Positions 6,979-13,918 of a stretch of 17,516 nucleotides of DNA are shown piece after piece (the stretch's first letter is position 1; every line of letters starts with the position of its first letter). Made by a program: the position numbers and the translations under genes. The notes beneath the pieces are model-generated. The model made no database searches. It saw only the letters and a program-made list of their open reading frames with translations, and was not told where the DNA came from. This DNA comes from an uncultured Clostridia bacterium (GTDB lineage: Bacteria > Bacillota > Clostridia > Christensenellales > CAG-138), in NCBI GenBank assembly GCA_937915925.1, contig CALGGM010000164.1, forward strand, positions 1-17,516. Reading direction: 5' to 3'.

Positions 6979-7017
6979 AAAAAATCACATCCCGTCCGTT
7001 TTCCGGATAGGATGTGA
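6979..7017 (-). terminator. Terminator after the mocA/guaD fusion gene
   Basis: On the minus strand TCACATCC (7010-7017) pairs with GGATGTGA (6985-6992), with further inner pairing (CCG/CGG), followed by six T residues (6979-6984). A strong intrinsic terminator beginning 21 bases past the upstream stop. The T-tract abuts the ATG of the next gene at 6978. Confidence 0.85.
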
Positions 7018-7037
7018 CGTTTGCTTAATTGTATGCG

Positions 7038-8873
7038 TTATTTTAAGCGTTTGCCCTCGCCGTAGACCGCAACGATGTCCTTGGGCTCGGCGATATAGAC
7101 CGCGCGGTCGAACCGCTCGCGCAGGGTGAGCCGTTCGGTATCGGGGTATTCACGGTCGTCGATCACCACGGCGTGCAGCTTGTCGCCCTTTTGGAAGCCG
7201 GGCTTCGCGCCGAAATACAGCGCGCCCGCGGTCGTGCCGAGATAGTACCCCTCCGCGACGGAAAGGAACGGCGTTTTCCATCCGCTTTCGATGCGCTTGT
7301 TCTTCGACGCGCGGATCGACATCTGAATGACGTTCAGCATCGAAAGATGCGCGCCGCCCGCGATGTCGCTGCCCAGTACCACCTTGATTCCCTCGTCGAG
7401 CATCGTGCGGATCGGCGCGATGCCGCTGACCAGATTCGTATTCGAATCGGCGCAATGCACGACGGTCACGCCGTGCGTCTTGATCGCCGCCCGCTCGCGT
7501 TCGTCGCTGTGTACGCAGTGCGCCATCAGCGTGTCGCTCTTCCATAGCCCGTACTTTTCGTAGGTCTCCCAGTACTGCGGGCAGTCCGGATGCAGTGCGC
7601 GCACCCATGCAATCTCGCTTGTGTTCTCGGAAAGATGCGACTGCACGGGAAGCTTCCGCTCGTTCGCGATCCTTCCGAGCCATTCCATCAGCCCGTCGGA
7701 GCACGACGGCGTGAACCGCGGCGTGAGGATCGGACGGATGCGCGAAAACCGGTCGCACGCGTCGAGCCAGCGCAGCGTTTCGCGCTTGCTCTCCTCCGCC
7801 GTCTCGCAGTAGTAATCGGGGCTGTTGCGGTCCATGTTGACCTTGCCGACATAGCCCGAAATGCCTGCGCGCTCCAGTTCCTCCATGAGGATCAGCGTCG
7901 CGTCCGTGTGCAGCGACGAGAACATGCACACCCGCGTCGTGCCGTAGCCGACGAGCCGGTCGGCAAGCGAGCGGTAGTGCATCCGTGCGTAGTCCGGGTC
8001 CGAGAATCGCGCCTCGGTGCGGAACGTATACGTGTTCAGCCAATCCAGTAGCGGCAGGTCCATGCCCATGCCGAGCATCGGGTACTGCGGCGCGTGCAGG
8101 TGCATGTCGCAGAACGACTGCATGATCAGCGCGTCGCCGTAGTCCGCGAGCTGTCCGCTGCGGAACCGCTCGGGAAGCGTTTCAAACACGCCCTCGATCA
8201 CGCCGTCCCCGTTCAGCACAATGTAGCCGCTCTTTACCGCGTCCAGTTCTCCGAGCTTCTGCACGGTCAGAATATTGCCGTGCAGCACATAACAGCGCGA
8301 CGCGTCGGTCTGTCGGGTGTCGACGTCGTACAGTTCCTTTGCAGGAACCTCGACGGTCACAAGCCGGTCGGGATGCTTTGCGATCACCTGACTGCCGCCG
8401 ACGTCGCCCGAAAGCGTCAACAGCTCGGGGATCAGATCCTTCGGAAACAGCACGGGATTCCCCCGCTTGCCGTCCGCGATTGGCGCGACGATGCGCGTAG
8501 GGTCGGTTTCAAATACGCTGAGAAGCGCGAGAACCGTCTTTTCGGTCACGCGCGGCTGATCTCCCACCGCGTAAAGAATTCCGTCCGGATCGGCTTTTGC
8601 GGCGGTTTCCGTGCCGAGCACGACGCTCGACGCAATCCCGCGCTCGGGGTCCGGGTTCTCGGTCACGCGGTATTCCATGCGTTCCGCGACCGCGCGGCGC
8701 TCCGCCGCCCCCGTCTTCAGCACGACGGTGCGCAGAACGAACCGATCCCGGAGCCGGTCGTAAAGCTCCAGCGCGTGCAGGAGCATCGGCTTTCCGTCGA
8801 TCGGGTATGCCAGCTTATCGCCGCCGAAGCGCTTGCTGCTGCCGGCAGCCGTTAAAACGAGCGCGATCTTCAT
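7038..8873 (-). CDS. Fusion of MocA-like molybdenum cofactor nucleotidyltransferase and guanine deaminase
   Basis: A 611-residue two-domain protein. Residues 1-190 are a MobA/MocA-type NTP transferase: LTAAGSSKRFGGDK (7-20) is the nucleotide-binding loop and GDQP (104-107) the metal-binding motif. MocA enzymes attach CMP to molybdopterin for xanthine dehydrogenase-type enzymes. Residues 195-611 are a guanine deaminase of the amidohydrolase superfamily (guanine to xanthine plus ammonia). Its zinc ligands are visible as H258 and H260 in DMHLHAPQYP, H413 in HLSEN, H452 in AHCVH and D503 in GSDIAGG. The GKVNMDRNSPDYY segment (343-355) is also characteristic. The start at 8873 overlaps the upstream stop as ATGA; an extension to 9023 would lie inside the dihydropyrimidinase gene. 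No stop or frame change lies at the junction, so this is one polypeptide. Cytoplasmic. No xanthine dehydrogenase gene is in the window. Confidence 0.92.
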   Translation of the reverse strand: MKIALVLTAAGSSKRFGGDKLAYPIDGKPMLLHALELYDRLRDRFVLRTVVLKTGAAERRAVAERMEYRVTENPDPERGIASSVVLGTETAAKADPDGILYAVGDQPRVTEKTVLALLSVFETDPTRIVAPIADGKRGNPVLFPKDLIPELLTLSGDVGGSQVIAKHPDRLVTVEVPAKELYDVDTRQTDASRCYVLHGNILTVQKLGELDAVKSGYIVLNGDGVIEGVFETLPERFRSGQLADYGDALIMQSFCDMHLHAPQYPMLGMGMDLPLLDWLNTYTFRTEARFSDPDYARMHYRSLADRLVGYGTTRVCMFSSLHTDATLILMEELERAGISGYVGKVNMDRNSPDYYCETAEESKRETLRWLDACDRFSRIRPILTPRFTPSCSDGLMEWLGRIANERKLPVQSHLSENTSEIAWVRALHPDCPQYWETYEKYGLWKSDTLMAHCVHSDERERAAIKTHGVTVVHCADSNTNLVSGIAPIRTMLDEGIKVVLGSDIAGGAHLSMLNVIQMSIRASKNKRIESGWKTPFLSVAEGYYLGTTAGALYFGAKPGFQKGDKLHAVVIDDREYPDTERLTLRERFDRAVYIAEPKDIVAVYGEGKRLK

Positions 8874-10240
8874 TTTCTGTACCATGCGCAGGGTCTGCGG
8901 AACACGTACGTTCCGCAATAGGGTTTTGTAAGTTCGCCGTTTTCCACGACGAGCTCGCCGTTTAAGATGACGTCGCGCGTTTTCCCGAGCGCTTCCATGC
9001 CCTCGTAGGGAGAATTGTCGCACGCGTGCAGGTTCGTTTTATACGAGATCGTATGACGCGCGTTCGGATCGAAGATCACGAGATCCGCGTCCGCGCCGAC
9101 TCGGATCACGCCCTTTTTCGGGAACATACCGAACAGCCGCGCCGCGCGTTCGCTCAGCAGCAATGCCATCTGCTCGAGCGTGATCGCGCCGGTCCGCACC
9201 GCGTAGGTATAAACGAGCTCCGCGCGATTCTGCACGCCCGCGCCGCCGTTCGGGATCTTCGAGAAATCGTCCTTTCCGATCGCCTTCTGCGCCATCGTAA
9301 ACGAGCAGTGGTCGGTGCCGATGAAATCGATGTCCCTTTTTCGCATGCCGTTCAGGATCGCGGCGCGGTCACGCGCTTCGCGAAGCGGCGGCGACATCAC
9401 AAACTTCGCGCCGTCCGGATCGGCGTAGCGCGAAACGTCGAGCGTGAAATACTGCGGACACGTCTCGGCGTAGACCTTCACGCCGCGTTTGCGCGCCGCG
9501 CGCACCTCATCCAAGCCGTCCGCCGTGGAAAGATGCACCACCCACGCGGGATAGCCGGATAGCTCCGCAATGCGCATCAGCCTTGCCACGCCCTCCGCTT
9601 CCACCGCCTGCGGCCGCGAAACGGGATGCGCGGTCGGATCGAGATGTCCCTTCGCTTTTTCCTCCAGGATCCTTGCCTGCAGTACATCGTAGTTTTCGCA
9701 GTGCACGCCGATGATCCCGCCGCGGCTGCCGATAAACTTCTGCGCGTCGTAGATCTGTCCGTCGTTGACCTTCATCGTGTCGTACACCATGTACATCTTG
9801 AACGACGAAATGCCCGCCCTGAACATATCGTCGACCTCCGCTTTTCGCGCGTCGTTCCATTCGGACACCGCCATGTGGAAGCCGTAGTTGCAAGAGCTCT
9901 TCTCCGCCTTTCTGTGCCAGACGTTCAGCGCGTCGTGCATCGTCATGCCGTGATCCTGCGTCGCAAAATCCAGCACCGTCGTCGTGCCGCCGACGATCGC
10001 CGCCTTCGAGCCGGTCTCGAAATTGTCCGCCGTGACCGTCACGCCCGTGTCGAGATCGAAATGCGTGTGCGTATCGATGAATCCCGCAAAGACGAAACAG
10101 CCCTCCGCATCGATCACGCGATCCGCCGCCTCGTCGATGCGCGGCGCGATCTTCGCGATCCTGCCGTCGCGCACAAGGACGTCCGCCTTCTTTCTGCCCG
10201 TTGACCGAACAACCGTACCGTTTTGAATCAAGATCTGCAT
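8870..10240 (-). CDS. Dihydropyrimidinase / D-hydantoinase-type amidohydrolase
   Basis: 456 residues, the usual length for the cyclic amidohydrolase family that opens dihydropyrimidine or hydantoin rings to N-carbamoyl acids. The binuclear metal site is complete: H58 and H60 (DTHTHFD), the carboxylated lysine K148 (SSFKMYMVYD), H180 (GVHCEN), H236 (VVHLSTADG) and D310 (GTDHCSF). ATG 10240 is preceded by GGAGG at 8 bases and gives the normal N-terminus; the frame continues upstream without support. The gene has its own promoter at 10275-10303 and its stop overlaps the start of the mocA/guaD fusion. E. coli ygeZ (hyuA), the related hydantoinase, is likewise found with ygfJ (mocA) in a purine-catabolism region, so a ring-opening step in purine or related breakdown is plausible. 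Substrate not determinable here. Confidence 0.92.
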   Translation of the reverse strand: MQILIQNGTVVRSTGRKKADVLVRDGRIAKIAPRIDEAADRVIDAEGCFVFAGFIDTHTHFDLDTGVTVTADNFETGSKAAIVGGTTTVLDFATQDHGMTMHDALNVWHRKAEKSSCNYGFHMAVSEWNDARKAEVDDMFRAGISSFKMYMVYDTMKVNDGQIYDAQKFIGSRGGIIGVHCENYDVLQARILEEKAKGHLDPTAHPVSRPQAVEAEGVARLMRIAELSGYPAWVVHLSTADGLDEVRAARKRGVKVYAETCPQYFTLDVSRYADPDGAKFVMSPPLREARDRAAILNGMRKRDIDFIGTDHCSFTMAQKAIGKDDFSKIPNGGAGVQNRAELVYTYAVRTGAITLEQMALLLSERAARLFGMFPKKGVIRVGADADLVIFDPNARHTISYKTNLHACDNSPYEGMEALGKTRDVILNGELVVENGELTKPYCGTYVFRRPCAWYRK

Positions 10241-10274
10241 AGCGCTCGCCTCCGTCGATACTTTTACAGATAGT

Positions 10275-10303
10275 ATATTACCATATCCGTCCGCGTTTCG
10301 CAA
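10275..10303 (-). promoter_or_regulatory. Sigma-A promoter of the dihydropyrimidinase-mocA/guaD operon
   Basis: On the minus strand, -35 TTGCGA (10298-10303), 17-base spacer, and -10 TAATAT (10275-10280) preceded by an extended TGG. It sits directly after the trpB2 terminator, so this operon is transcribed independently of trpB2. Confidence 0.7.
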
Positions 10304-10305
10304 CT

Positions 10306-10327
10306 AAAAAAGAGCCCCGAAGGGCTC
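10306..10327 (-). terminator. Terminator after trpB2
   Basis: On the minus strand GAGCCC (10322-10327), loop TTCG, GGGCTC (10312-10317) and six T residues (10306-10311). A textbook intrinsic terminator 21 bases after the trpB2 stop. Confidence 0.9.
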
Positions 10328-10347
10328 ACAGGCGTCGCAAAAGGGGT

Positions 10348-11712
10348 TCAGACGACCGGAAGCGTGGCAAGGCTTTTATTGAGCTCCTCATCCGTGGGGA
10401 TGTAGTCGGTCATCTCGCCGTTGTGGAACTTCTCATACGCCACGAGGTCGAAGTACCCGGTGCCGGTCAAGCCGAACACGATCGTCTTTTCCTCGCCGGT
10501 CTCCTTGCAGCGCATCGCTTCGTCGATCGCGACCTTGATCGCGTGCGCGCTCTCCGGCGCGGGCAGAATGCCCTCCACGCGTGCGAACTGCTCTGCTGCC
10601 TTGAACACGTCTGTCTGCTTCGCGGTCACCGCCTCCATCATGCCCTCGTTGTAAAGCTCGGAAAGCACCGCGCTCATGCCGTGATACCTTAAACCGCCCG
10701 CGTGATTCGGCGCGGGCATGAAGCCGCTGCCGAGCGTGTACATCTTGGCGAGCGGACAAACCTTGCCCGTGTCGCAGAAATCGTACGCAAACCGACCGCG
10801 CGTGAAGCTCGGGCAGGACGCCGGTTCAACCGCAACGATGCGATAGTTCCGCTCGCCGCGCAGCTTTTCGCCCATGAACGGTGCGATCAGCCCGCCGAGA
10901 TTCGAGCCGCCGCCCGCGCAGCCGATGATGATATCCGGCACCACGCCGTAGCGATCGAGCGCCGCCTTGGTTTCGAGGCCGATCACGCTCTGGTGCAGCA
11001 GCACCTGATTCAGCACGGAGCCGAGCACGTACCGGTACCCCGGATGCGACACCGCGTCCTCGACCGCCTCGGAGATCGCGCAGCCGAGACTGCCGTTCGT
11101 GTCGGGGAAGGCGGCGCGGATCTGCCTGCCGATCTCGGTGGTGTCGGACGGCGACGGCGTGACCGTTGCGCCGTAGGTCCGCATGACCTCGCGGCGGAAC
11201 GGCTTCTGTTCGTAGGAAACCTTTACCATATAGACGCGGCAGTCGAGCCCGAAATACGAGCACGCCATGGACAGCGCCGTGCCCCACTGCCCCGCGCCGG
11301 TCTCGGTGGTCACGCCCTTTAAGCCCTGCTCCTTCGCGTAGTACGCCTGCGCGATCGCGGAGTTCAGCTTGTGGCTGCCGCTCGTGTTGTTGCCCTCGAA
11401 CTTATAGTAGATCTTCGCAGGCGTTTGCAGCTTCTCTTCAAGGCAGTATGCACGCACCAAGGGCGACGGACGGTACATGCGGTAAAAATCGCGGATCGCG
11501 TCCGGGATCGGGATAAAGCGATCCGTGTCGTTCAGCTCTTGCTTCACAAGCTCGCTGCAGAAAACGCCGCTGAGCTCTTCGGCGGTCATCGGCTTGCCGG
11601 TGCCGGGATTCAGAAGCGGCGCAGGCTTTGTCGGCATGTCCGCGCGAACGTTGTACCATGCCGTCGGGATCTCATTTTCTCTGAGGTAGATTTTGTACGG
11701 GATTTGTTCCAT
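10348..11712 (-). CDS. trpB2: TrpB2-type tryptophan synthase beta chain (TrpB-like PLP enzyme)
   Basis: 454 residues of the TrpB2 family, which condenses indole (or a related acceptor) with serine or O-phosphoserine to form tryptophan, typically without the alpha subunit. The N-terminal KIYLRENEIPTAWYNVRADM is family-specific. The PLP lysine is K115 in NTSGSHKLNSA, the catalytic acid E137 is in TETGAGQWG, and GCAGGGSNLGG (264-274) binds the PLP phosphate. ATG 11712 follows AAAGGAGAG. It is under a tryptophan T-box leader, which supports a tryptophan-supplying role; no trpA or other trp gene is nearby, so indole salvage is the likeliest use. Monocistronic, with its own terminator. Confidence 0.95.
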   Translation of the reverse strand: MEQIPYKIYLRENEIPTAWYNVRADMPTKPAPLLNPGTGKPMTAEELSGVFCSELVKQELNDTDRFIPIPDAIRDFYRMYRPSPLVRAYCLEEKLQTPAKIYYKFEGNNTSGSHKLNSAIAQAYYAKEQGLKGVTTETGAGQWGTALSMACSYFGLDCRVYMVKVSYEQKPFRREVMRTYGATVTPSPSDTTEIGRQIRAAFPDTNGSLGCAISEAVEDAVSHPGYRYVLGSVLNQVLLHQSVIGLETKAALDRYGVVPDIIIGCAGGGSNLGGLIAPFMGEKLRGERNYRIVAVEPASCPSFTRGRFAYDFCDTGKVCPLAKMYTLGSGFMPAPNHAGGLRYHGMSAVLSELYNEGMMEAVTAKQTDVFKAAEQFARVEGILPAPESAHAIKVAIDEAMRCKETGEEKTIVFGLTGTGYFDLVAYEKFHNGEMTDYIPTDEELNKSLATLPVV

Positions 11713-11735
11713 GTTGTTTCTCTCCTTTCTGTTCC

Positions 11736-11777
11736 AAAAACAAAACGATCCTGTCCCCTATTTGCCGGGACAGGATC
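11736..11777 (-). terminator. Regulated terminator of the T-box leader
   Basis: GATCCTGTCCC (11767-11777) pairs with GGGACAGGATC (11747-11757) and is followed by GTTTTGTTTTTG on the minus strand. The 5' arm lies just after the T-box sequence, as in other T-box leaders, so it competes with the antiterminator. Confidence 0.92.
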
Positions 11778-12003
11778 ATAACTTCCTGCGGTGCCACCCT
11801 GCTTGACGCGTGCGCCCACTTTGTGTATGCAATCACATACAGGCTTTTGTTCACGGAGAGCCGCCTCCGTCTTCCATACTCCGCTTGCGCGTTTCCGGTC
11901 GCCCTCGGAAATCCATTCGATCGGGTGCTTTTCTCTGCGATCCCACCATCCGCAGCTCTCTGTGCAAAAAACGGTCCGATCTACTCACTTTTCTTCAACG
12001 GTT
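11736..12003 (-). promoter_or_regulatory. Tryptophan T-box leader of trpB2
   Basis: A complete class I T-box leader. From 5' to 3' on the minus strand it shows stem I with GAGTAGATCGG pairing to CCGATC, the AG-bulge region CAGAGAGCTG, the specifier loop GAATGGA whose UGG triplet (11913-11915) is the Trp codon, and the invariant T-box AGGGTGGCACCGC (11788-11800) that pairs with the tRNA acceptor end in the antiterminator. A terminator follows. Uncharged tRNA-Trp should stabilise the antiterminator and allow trpB2 transcription; charged tRNA should cause termination. Short ORFs through this region are not genes. Confidence 0.93.
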
Positions 12004-12009
12004 TCACAC

Positions 12010-12038
12010 AGTATGCCATAAAGTTTTGCGTTTGTCAA
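12010..12038 (-). promoter_or_regulatory. Sigma-A promoter of the T-box/trpB2 transcript
   Basis: On the minus strand, -35 TTGACA (12033-12038, consensus), 17-base spacer, and -10 CATACT (12010-12015). Transcription should start near 12003, just ahead of T-box stem I. Confidence 0.82.
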
Positions 12039-12078
12039 GCATTTTATATATTATTTTCGGCGATCGCGCAAATTCGCT

Positions 12079-12654
12079 TTATTTTTCGGCGTCCGTTCCG
12101 CGGACATACGGGAACTTCTTTTCGAGAAAATACCGGTAATCCGGCGAGGCGCCGCGGTACTCGTCGATTGCCGTGCGGACAAGCCAGTCTTTCATACGCT
12201 CCGACAGGTCGGCGTAGCGCACGATCTCGATCTTCCCCGCCCGCTCCGCTTCAAGCATGGCGCAGAAAGCGTCCGGAACGAACTCGCAGGAGACGACCTT
12301 CTGCGGCGTATCGGCGATAAACGCGTTTGCGATGTTCGCATAGGGTCTTACGGTGTCGGATTCCTGAACGCCGTAGATATACCCGGAAACGCCCTTGTAT
12401 GTGTCCTCCAACGCGTTCTCGTAGTACTCCTCAAAGCGAAGCAGTCCGTCCTTGTTAAAGCCGTAGCTTGCCCATTTCTGCCACTTGCCGGTATGAGCGA
12501 AGCCGTCCTCTTTACACGTCTTTTCGACGGCGTTGCTTAAATAGACGAGCACATTTTCGCGCTTGTCGGAAAAATAGATACGCGGGACGTTGTCGTTGCT
12601 GACCCGCGGTTCGAGCATTGTGATGCCCGGCGTCTGTGAAGCGTGATAAAGCAT
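12079..12654 (-). CDS. Conserved protein of unknown function (LYHASQTPGI N-terminus)
   Basis: 191 residues, soluble, with no signal peptide or membrane segment. I recognise the sequence pattern (LYHASQTPGI, LEPRVSN, IYFSDKRENVLVYLSNAVEK, YKGVSGYIYGV, SCEFVPDAF) as a protein widespread in gut Clostridia, but know no established function. The LYHAS..GI..L.P..S opening recalls the first strands of some ADP-ribosyltransferase-like folds; that is only a suggestion. ATG 12654 is chosen over 12693 because CGGAGGA lies about 5 bases upstream. A TATACT box just ahead (12671-12676) could be its -10, but no convincing -35 is seen. No clear terminator separates its stop from the trpB2 promoter. Confidence 0.85.
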   Translation of the reverse strand: MLYHASQTPGITMLEPRVSNDNVPRIYFSDKRENVLVYLSNAVEKTCKEDGFAHTGKWQKWASYGFNKDGLLRFEEYYENALEDTYKGVSGYIYGVQESDTVRPYANIANAFIADTPQKVVSCEFVPDAFCAMLEAERAGKIEIVRYADLSERMKDWLVRTAIDEYRGASPDYRYFLEKKFPYVRGTDAEK

Positions 12655-12724
12655 GAAATCCTCCGAAATAGTATAGTGGTTTCCTGCCCGCATTGCCCTG
12701 CCGTGCGGGATCGAACGTTTCTGC

Positions 12725-12803
12725 TGTCATTCTGCGCGTCCGCGAGAATCTTCCAAATACATGTTTCGGTAGGATCCTTCGTCACTGCGTGCTCAGGATG
12801 ACA
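12725..12803. repeat. MITE-like repeat with TGTCATYCTG inverted ends
   Basis: The 79-base segment begins TGTCATTCTG (12725-12734) and ends CAGGATGACA (12794-12803), which is its inverted copy with one mismatch. Internal GAGAATCTTC and AGGATCCTTCG match the general form of a very common hairpin repeat in Firmicutes and metagenomes (TGTCATCCTGAG..GATTCTTCG..CAGAATGACA). Non-coding; lies between rpsI and the unknown gene. Confidence 0.65.
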
Positions 12804-12812
12804 CTTGCGCCG

Positions 12813-12847
12813 GAAAAAAGCACCCGCCTCCGGAACGGAAGCGGGTG
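12813..12847 (-). terminator. Terminator of the rplM-rpsI operon
   Basis: On the minus strand CACCCGCTTCCG (12836-12847), a 3-base loop and CGGAGGCGGGTG (12821-12832) form a 12-base stem with one wobble, followed by C and six T residues (12814-12819). Confidence 0.9.
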
Positions 12848-12862
12848 ATGGATGCGAGATGA

Positions 12863-13255
12863 TTATCTCTTGCTGAACTGGGGCGCACGACGGGCTGCAT
12901 GCAGACCGTACTTTTTGCGTTCCTTCATTCTCGGGTCGCGGGTAAGGAATCCCGCCTTCTTCAGCGTGCCGCGAAGCTCCGGATCCACGTTCAGAAGCGC
13001 GCGGGAAATGCCGTGACGGATCGCGCCCGCCTGACCGGTCGTGCCGCCGCCATAGACGTTGACGCTGACGTCGTACTTGTCGGAAAGGTTCGTCAGAACG
13101 AGGGGCGAACGGACGATCATCTTCAGCGTTTCGAGACCGAAGTACTCTTCGATGTCACGCTTGTTGATCGTGATGTTGCCGGTTCCGGGGAGAAGACGAA
13201 CGCGCGCGACGGACTTTTTACGTCTGCCGGTGCCGATATAAGCGATCTTTGCCAT
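12863..13255 (-). CDS. rpsI: 30S ribosomal protein S9
   Basis: 130 residues, standard for S9. The YIGTGRRKKSVARVRL start (residues 6-21), the GGGTTGQAGAIRHGISRAL block (69-87) and the C-terminal RRAPQFSKR tail, which reaches the ribosomal P-site tRNA, are all present. ATG 13255 follows AAAGGAGA. It is the second gene of the usual rplM-rpsI pair, 18 bases after rplM, and is followed by a strong terminator. Confidence 0.98.
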   Translation of the reverse strand: MAKIAYIGTGRRKKSVARVRLLPGTGNITINKRDIEEYFGLETLKMIVRSPLVLTNLSDKYDVSVNVYGGGTTGQAGAIRHGISRALLNVDPELRGTLKKAGFLTRDPRMKERKKYGLHAARRAPQFSKR

Positions 13256-13273
13256 AGTCGTTCTCCTTTCCGA

Positions 13274-13705
13274 TTACTTGAGCTCCAGCGCCTGGGGCTG
13301 CTGTGCTTCGTGGTTGTGGTTCGGACCTGCGTAGACGCGAAGCTTCTTCAGCATCTTATCGCCCAGCGGGCCTTTCGGCATCATGCGGCGGATGGACTCG
13401 TAAACCGCAAACTCCGGCTTCTGCTCAAGCAGGGTGCGATACTTGACTTCCTTGATTCCGCCCGGGAAACCGGTGTGGTGGATGTGGGTCTTCTGATCGA
13501 GCTTCTTGCCGGTCAGACGGACCTTCTCGGCGTTGATGATGATCACGTGATCACCGCAGTCAACGTGAGGCGTAAAGATGGGCTTGTGCTTACCGCGAAG
13601 GATCGCAGCGACCTGGCTGGACAGACGGCCAAGAACCATGTCCGTCGCATCCACGACATACCAGCTGCGCTCAACGGTTTCGCCCTTTGCCATATAGGAC
13701 TTCAT
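13274..13705 (-). CDS. rplM: 50S ribosomal protein L13
   Basis: 143 residues, the family length. Recognisable blocks are VERSWYVVDATDMVLGRLSS (11-30), LRGKHKPIF (36-44), DHVIIINAEKVRLTGKK (52-68) and RRMMPKGPLGDKMLKKLRVY (106-125). ATG 13705 follows GGAGG at about 7 bases. It is the first gene of the rplM-rpsI operon, with a consensus promoter and a structured leader likely to respond to a ribosomal protein. Confidence 0.98.
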   Translation of the reverse strand: MKSYMAKGETVERSWYVVDATDMVLGRLSSQVAAILRGKHKPIFTPHVDCGDHVIIINAEKVRLTGKKLDQKTHIHHTGFPGGIKEVKYRTLLEQKPEFAVYESIRRMMPKGPLGDKMLKKLRVYAGPNHNHEAQQPQALELK

Positions 13706-13718
13706 GGCGATTCCTCCA

Positions 13719-13796
13719 ATATATAAATTTTATAAACTTTTGCTGCATTCGGCGTTCTGATGTCGGGGCTGTGACGCAGTTCCACCCAATGGCACT
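13719..13796 (-). promoter_or_regulatory. Likely L13 ribosomal leader
   Basis: The roughly 80-base untranslated leader between the promoter and the rplM ribosome binding site contains GGGTGGAACTGCGTCACAGCCCC followed by CATCAGAACGCCGAATGCAGC. Its size, position and content fit the L13-type autoregulatory leader known upstream of rplM in Firmicutes, but I identified it by resemblance and context, without a covariance search. Confidence 0.6.
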
Positions 13797-13801
13797 CGAT
13801 T

Positions 13802-13830
13802 ATAATAACAAAACGAGACAAGTCTGTCAA
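13802..13830 (-). promoter_or_regulatory. Sigma-A promoter of rplM-rpsI
   Basis: On the minus strand, a consensus -35 TTGACA (13825-13830), 17-base spacer, and -10 TATTAT (13802-13807) preceded by an extended TGT. Strong, as expected for ribosomal protein genes. Confidence 0.88.
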
Positions 13831-13851
13831 GCAATTTTTTCAGATTTTTCG

Positions 13852-13880
13852 GTATATTTTTTGCGGGAACGCGCAATTTA
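13852..13880 (+). promoter_or_regulatory. Candidate forespore (sigma-G/F-type) promoter of the spoVAC operon
   Basis: GTATA (13852-13856) fits the GNATR -35 of sigma-G, and CAATTTA (13874-13880) matches CATNNTA at all but one fixed position, with a 17-base spacer. No sigma-A promoter is evident before 13919. The expected start near 13888 leaves a short leader. Forespore control of spoVA genes is established in Bacillus; the site itself is a weak sequence match. Confidence 0.35.
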
Positions 13881-13918
13881 ACCGTATCAGACAGAAGTGA
13901 ATCGGATCGGAGGAAGTT

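Noticed and set aside
8874..9023. 50-codon N-terminal extension of the mocA/guaD fusion
   Set aside because: It runs through the 3' end of the dihydropyrimidinase gene, is Arg-rich and unlike any family; the ATGA-coupled ATG 8873 gives the exact canonical N-terminus.
11672..11854. 60-codon minus-strand ORF over the T-box
   Set aside because: It spans the T-box antiterminator and terminator and runs into trpB2 in another frame; T-box leaders do not encode peptides.
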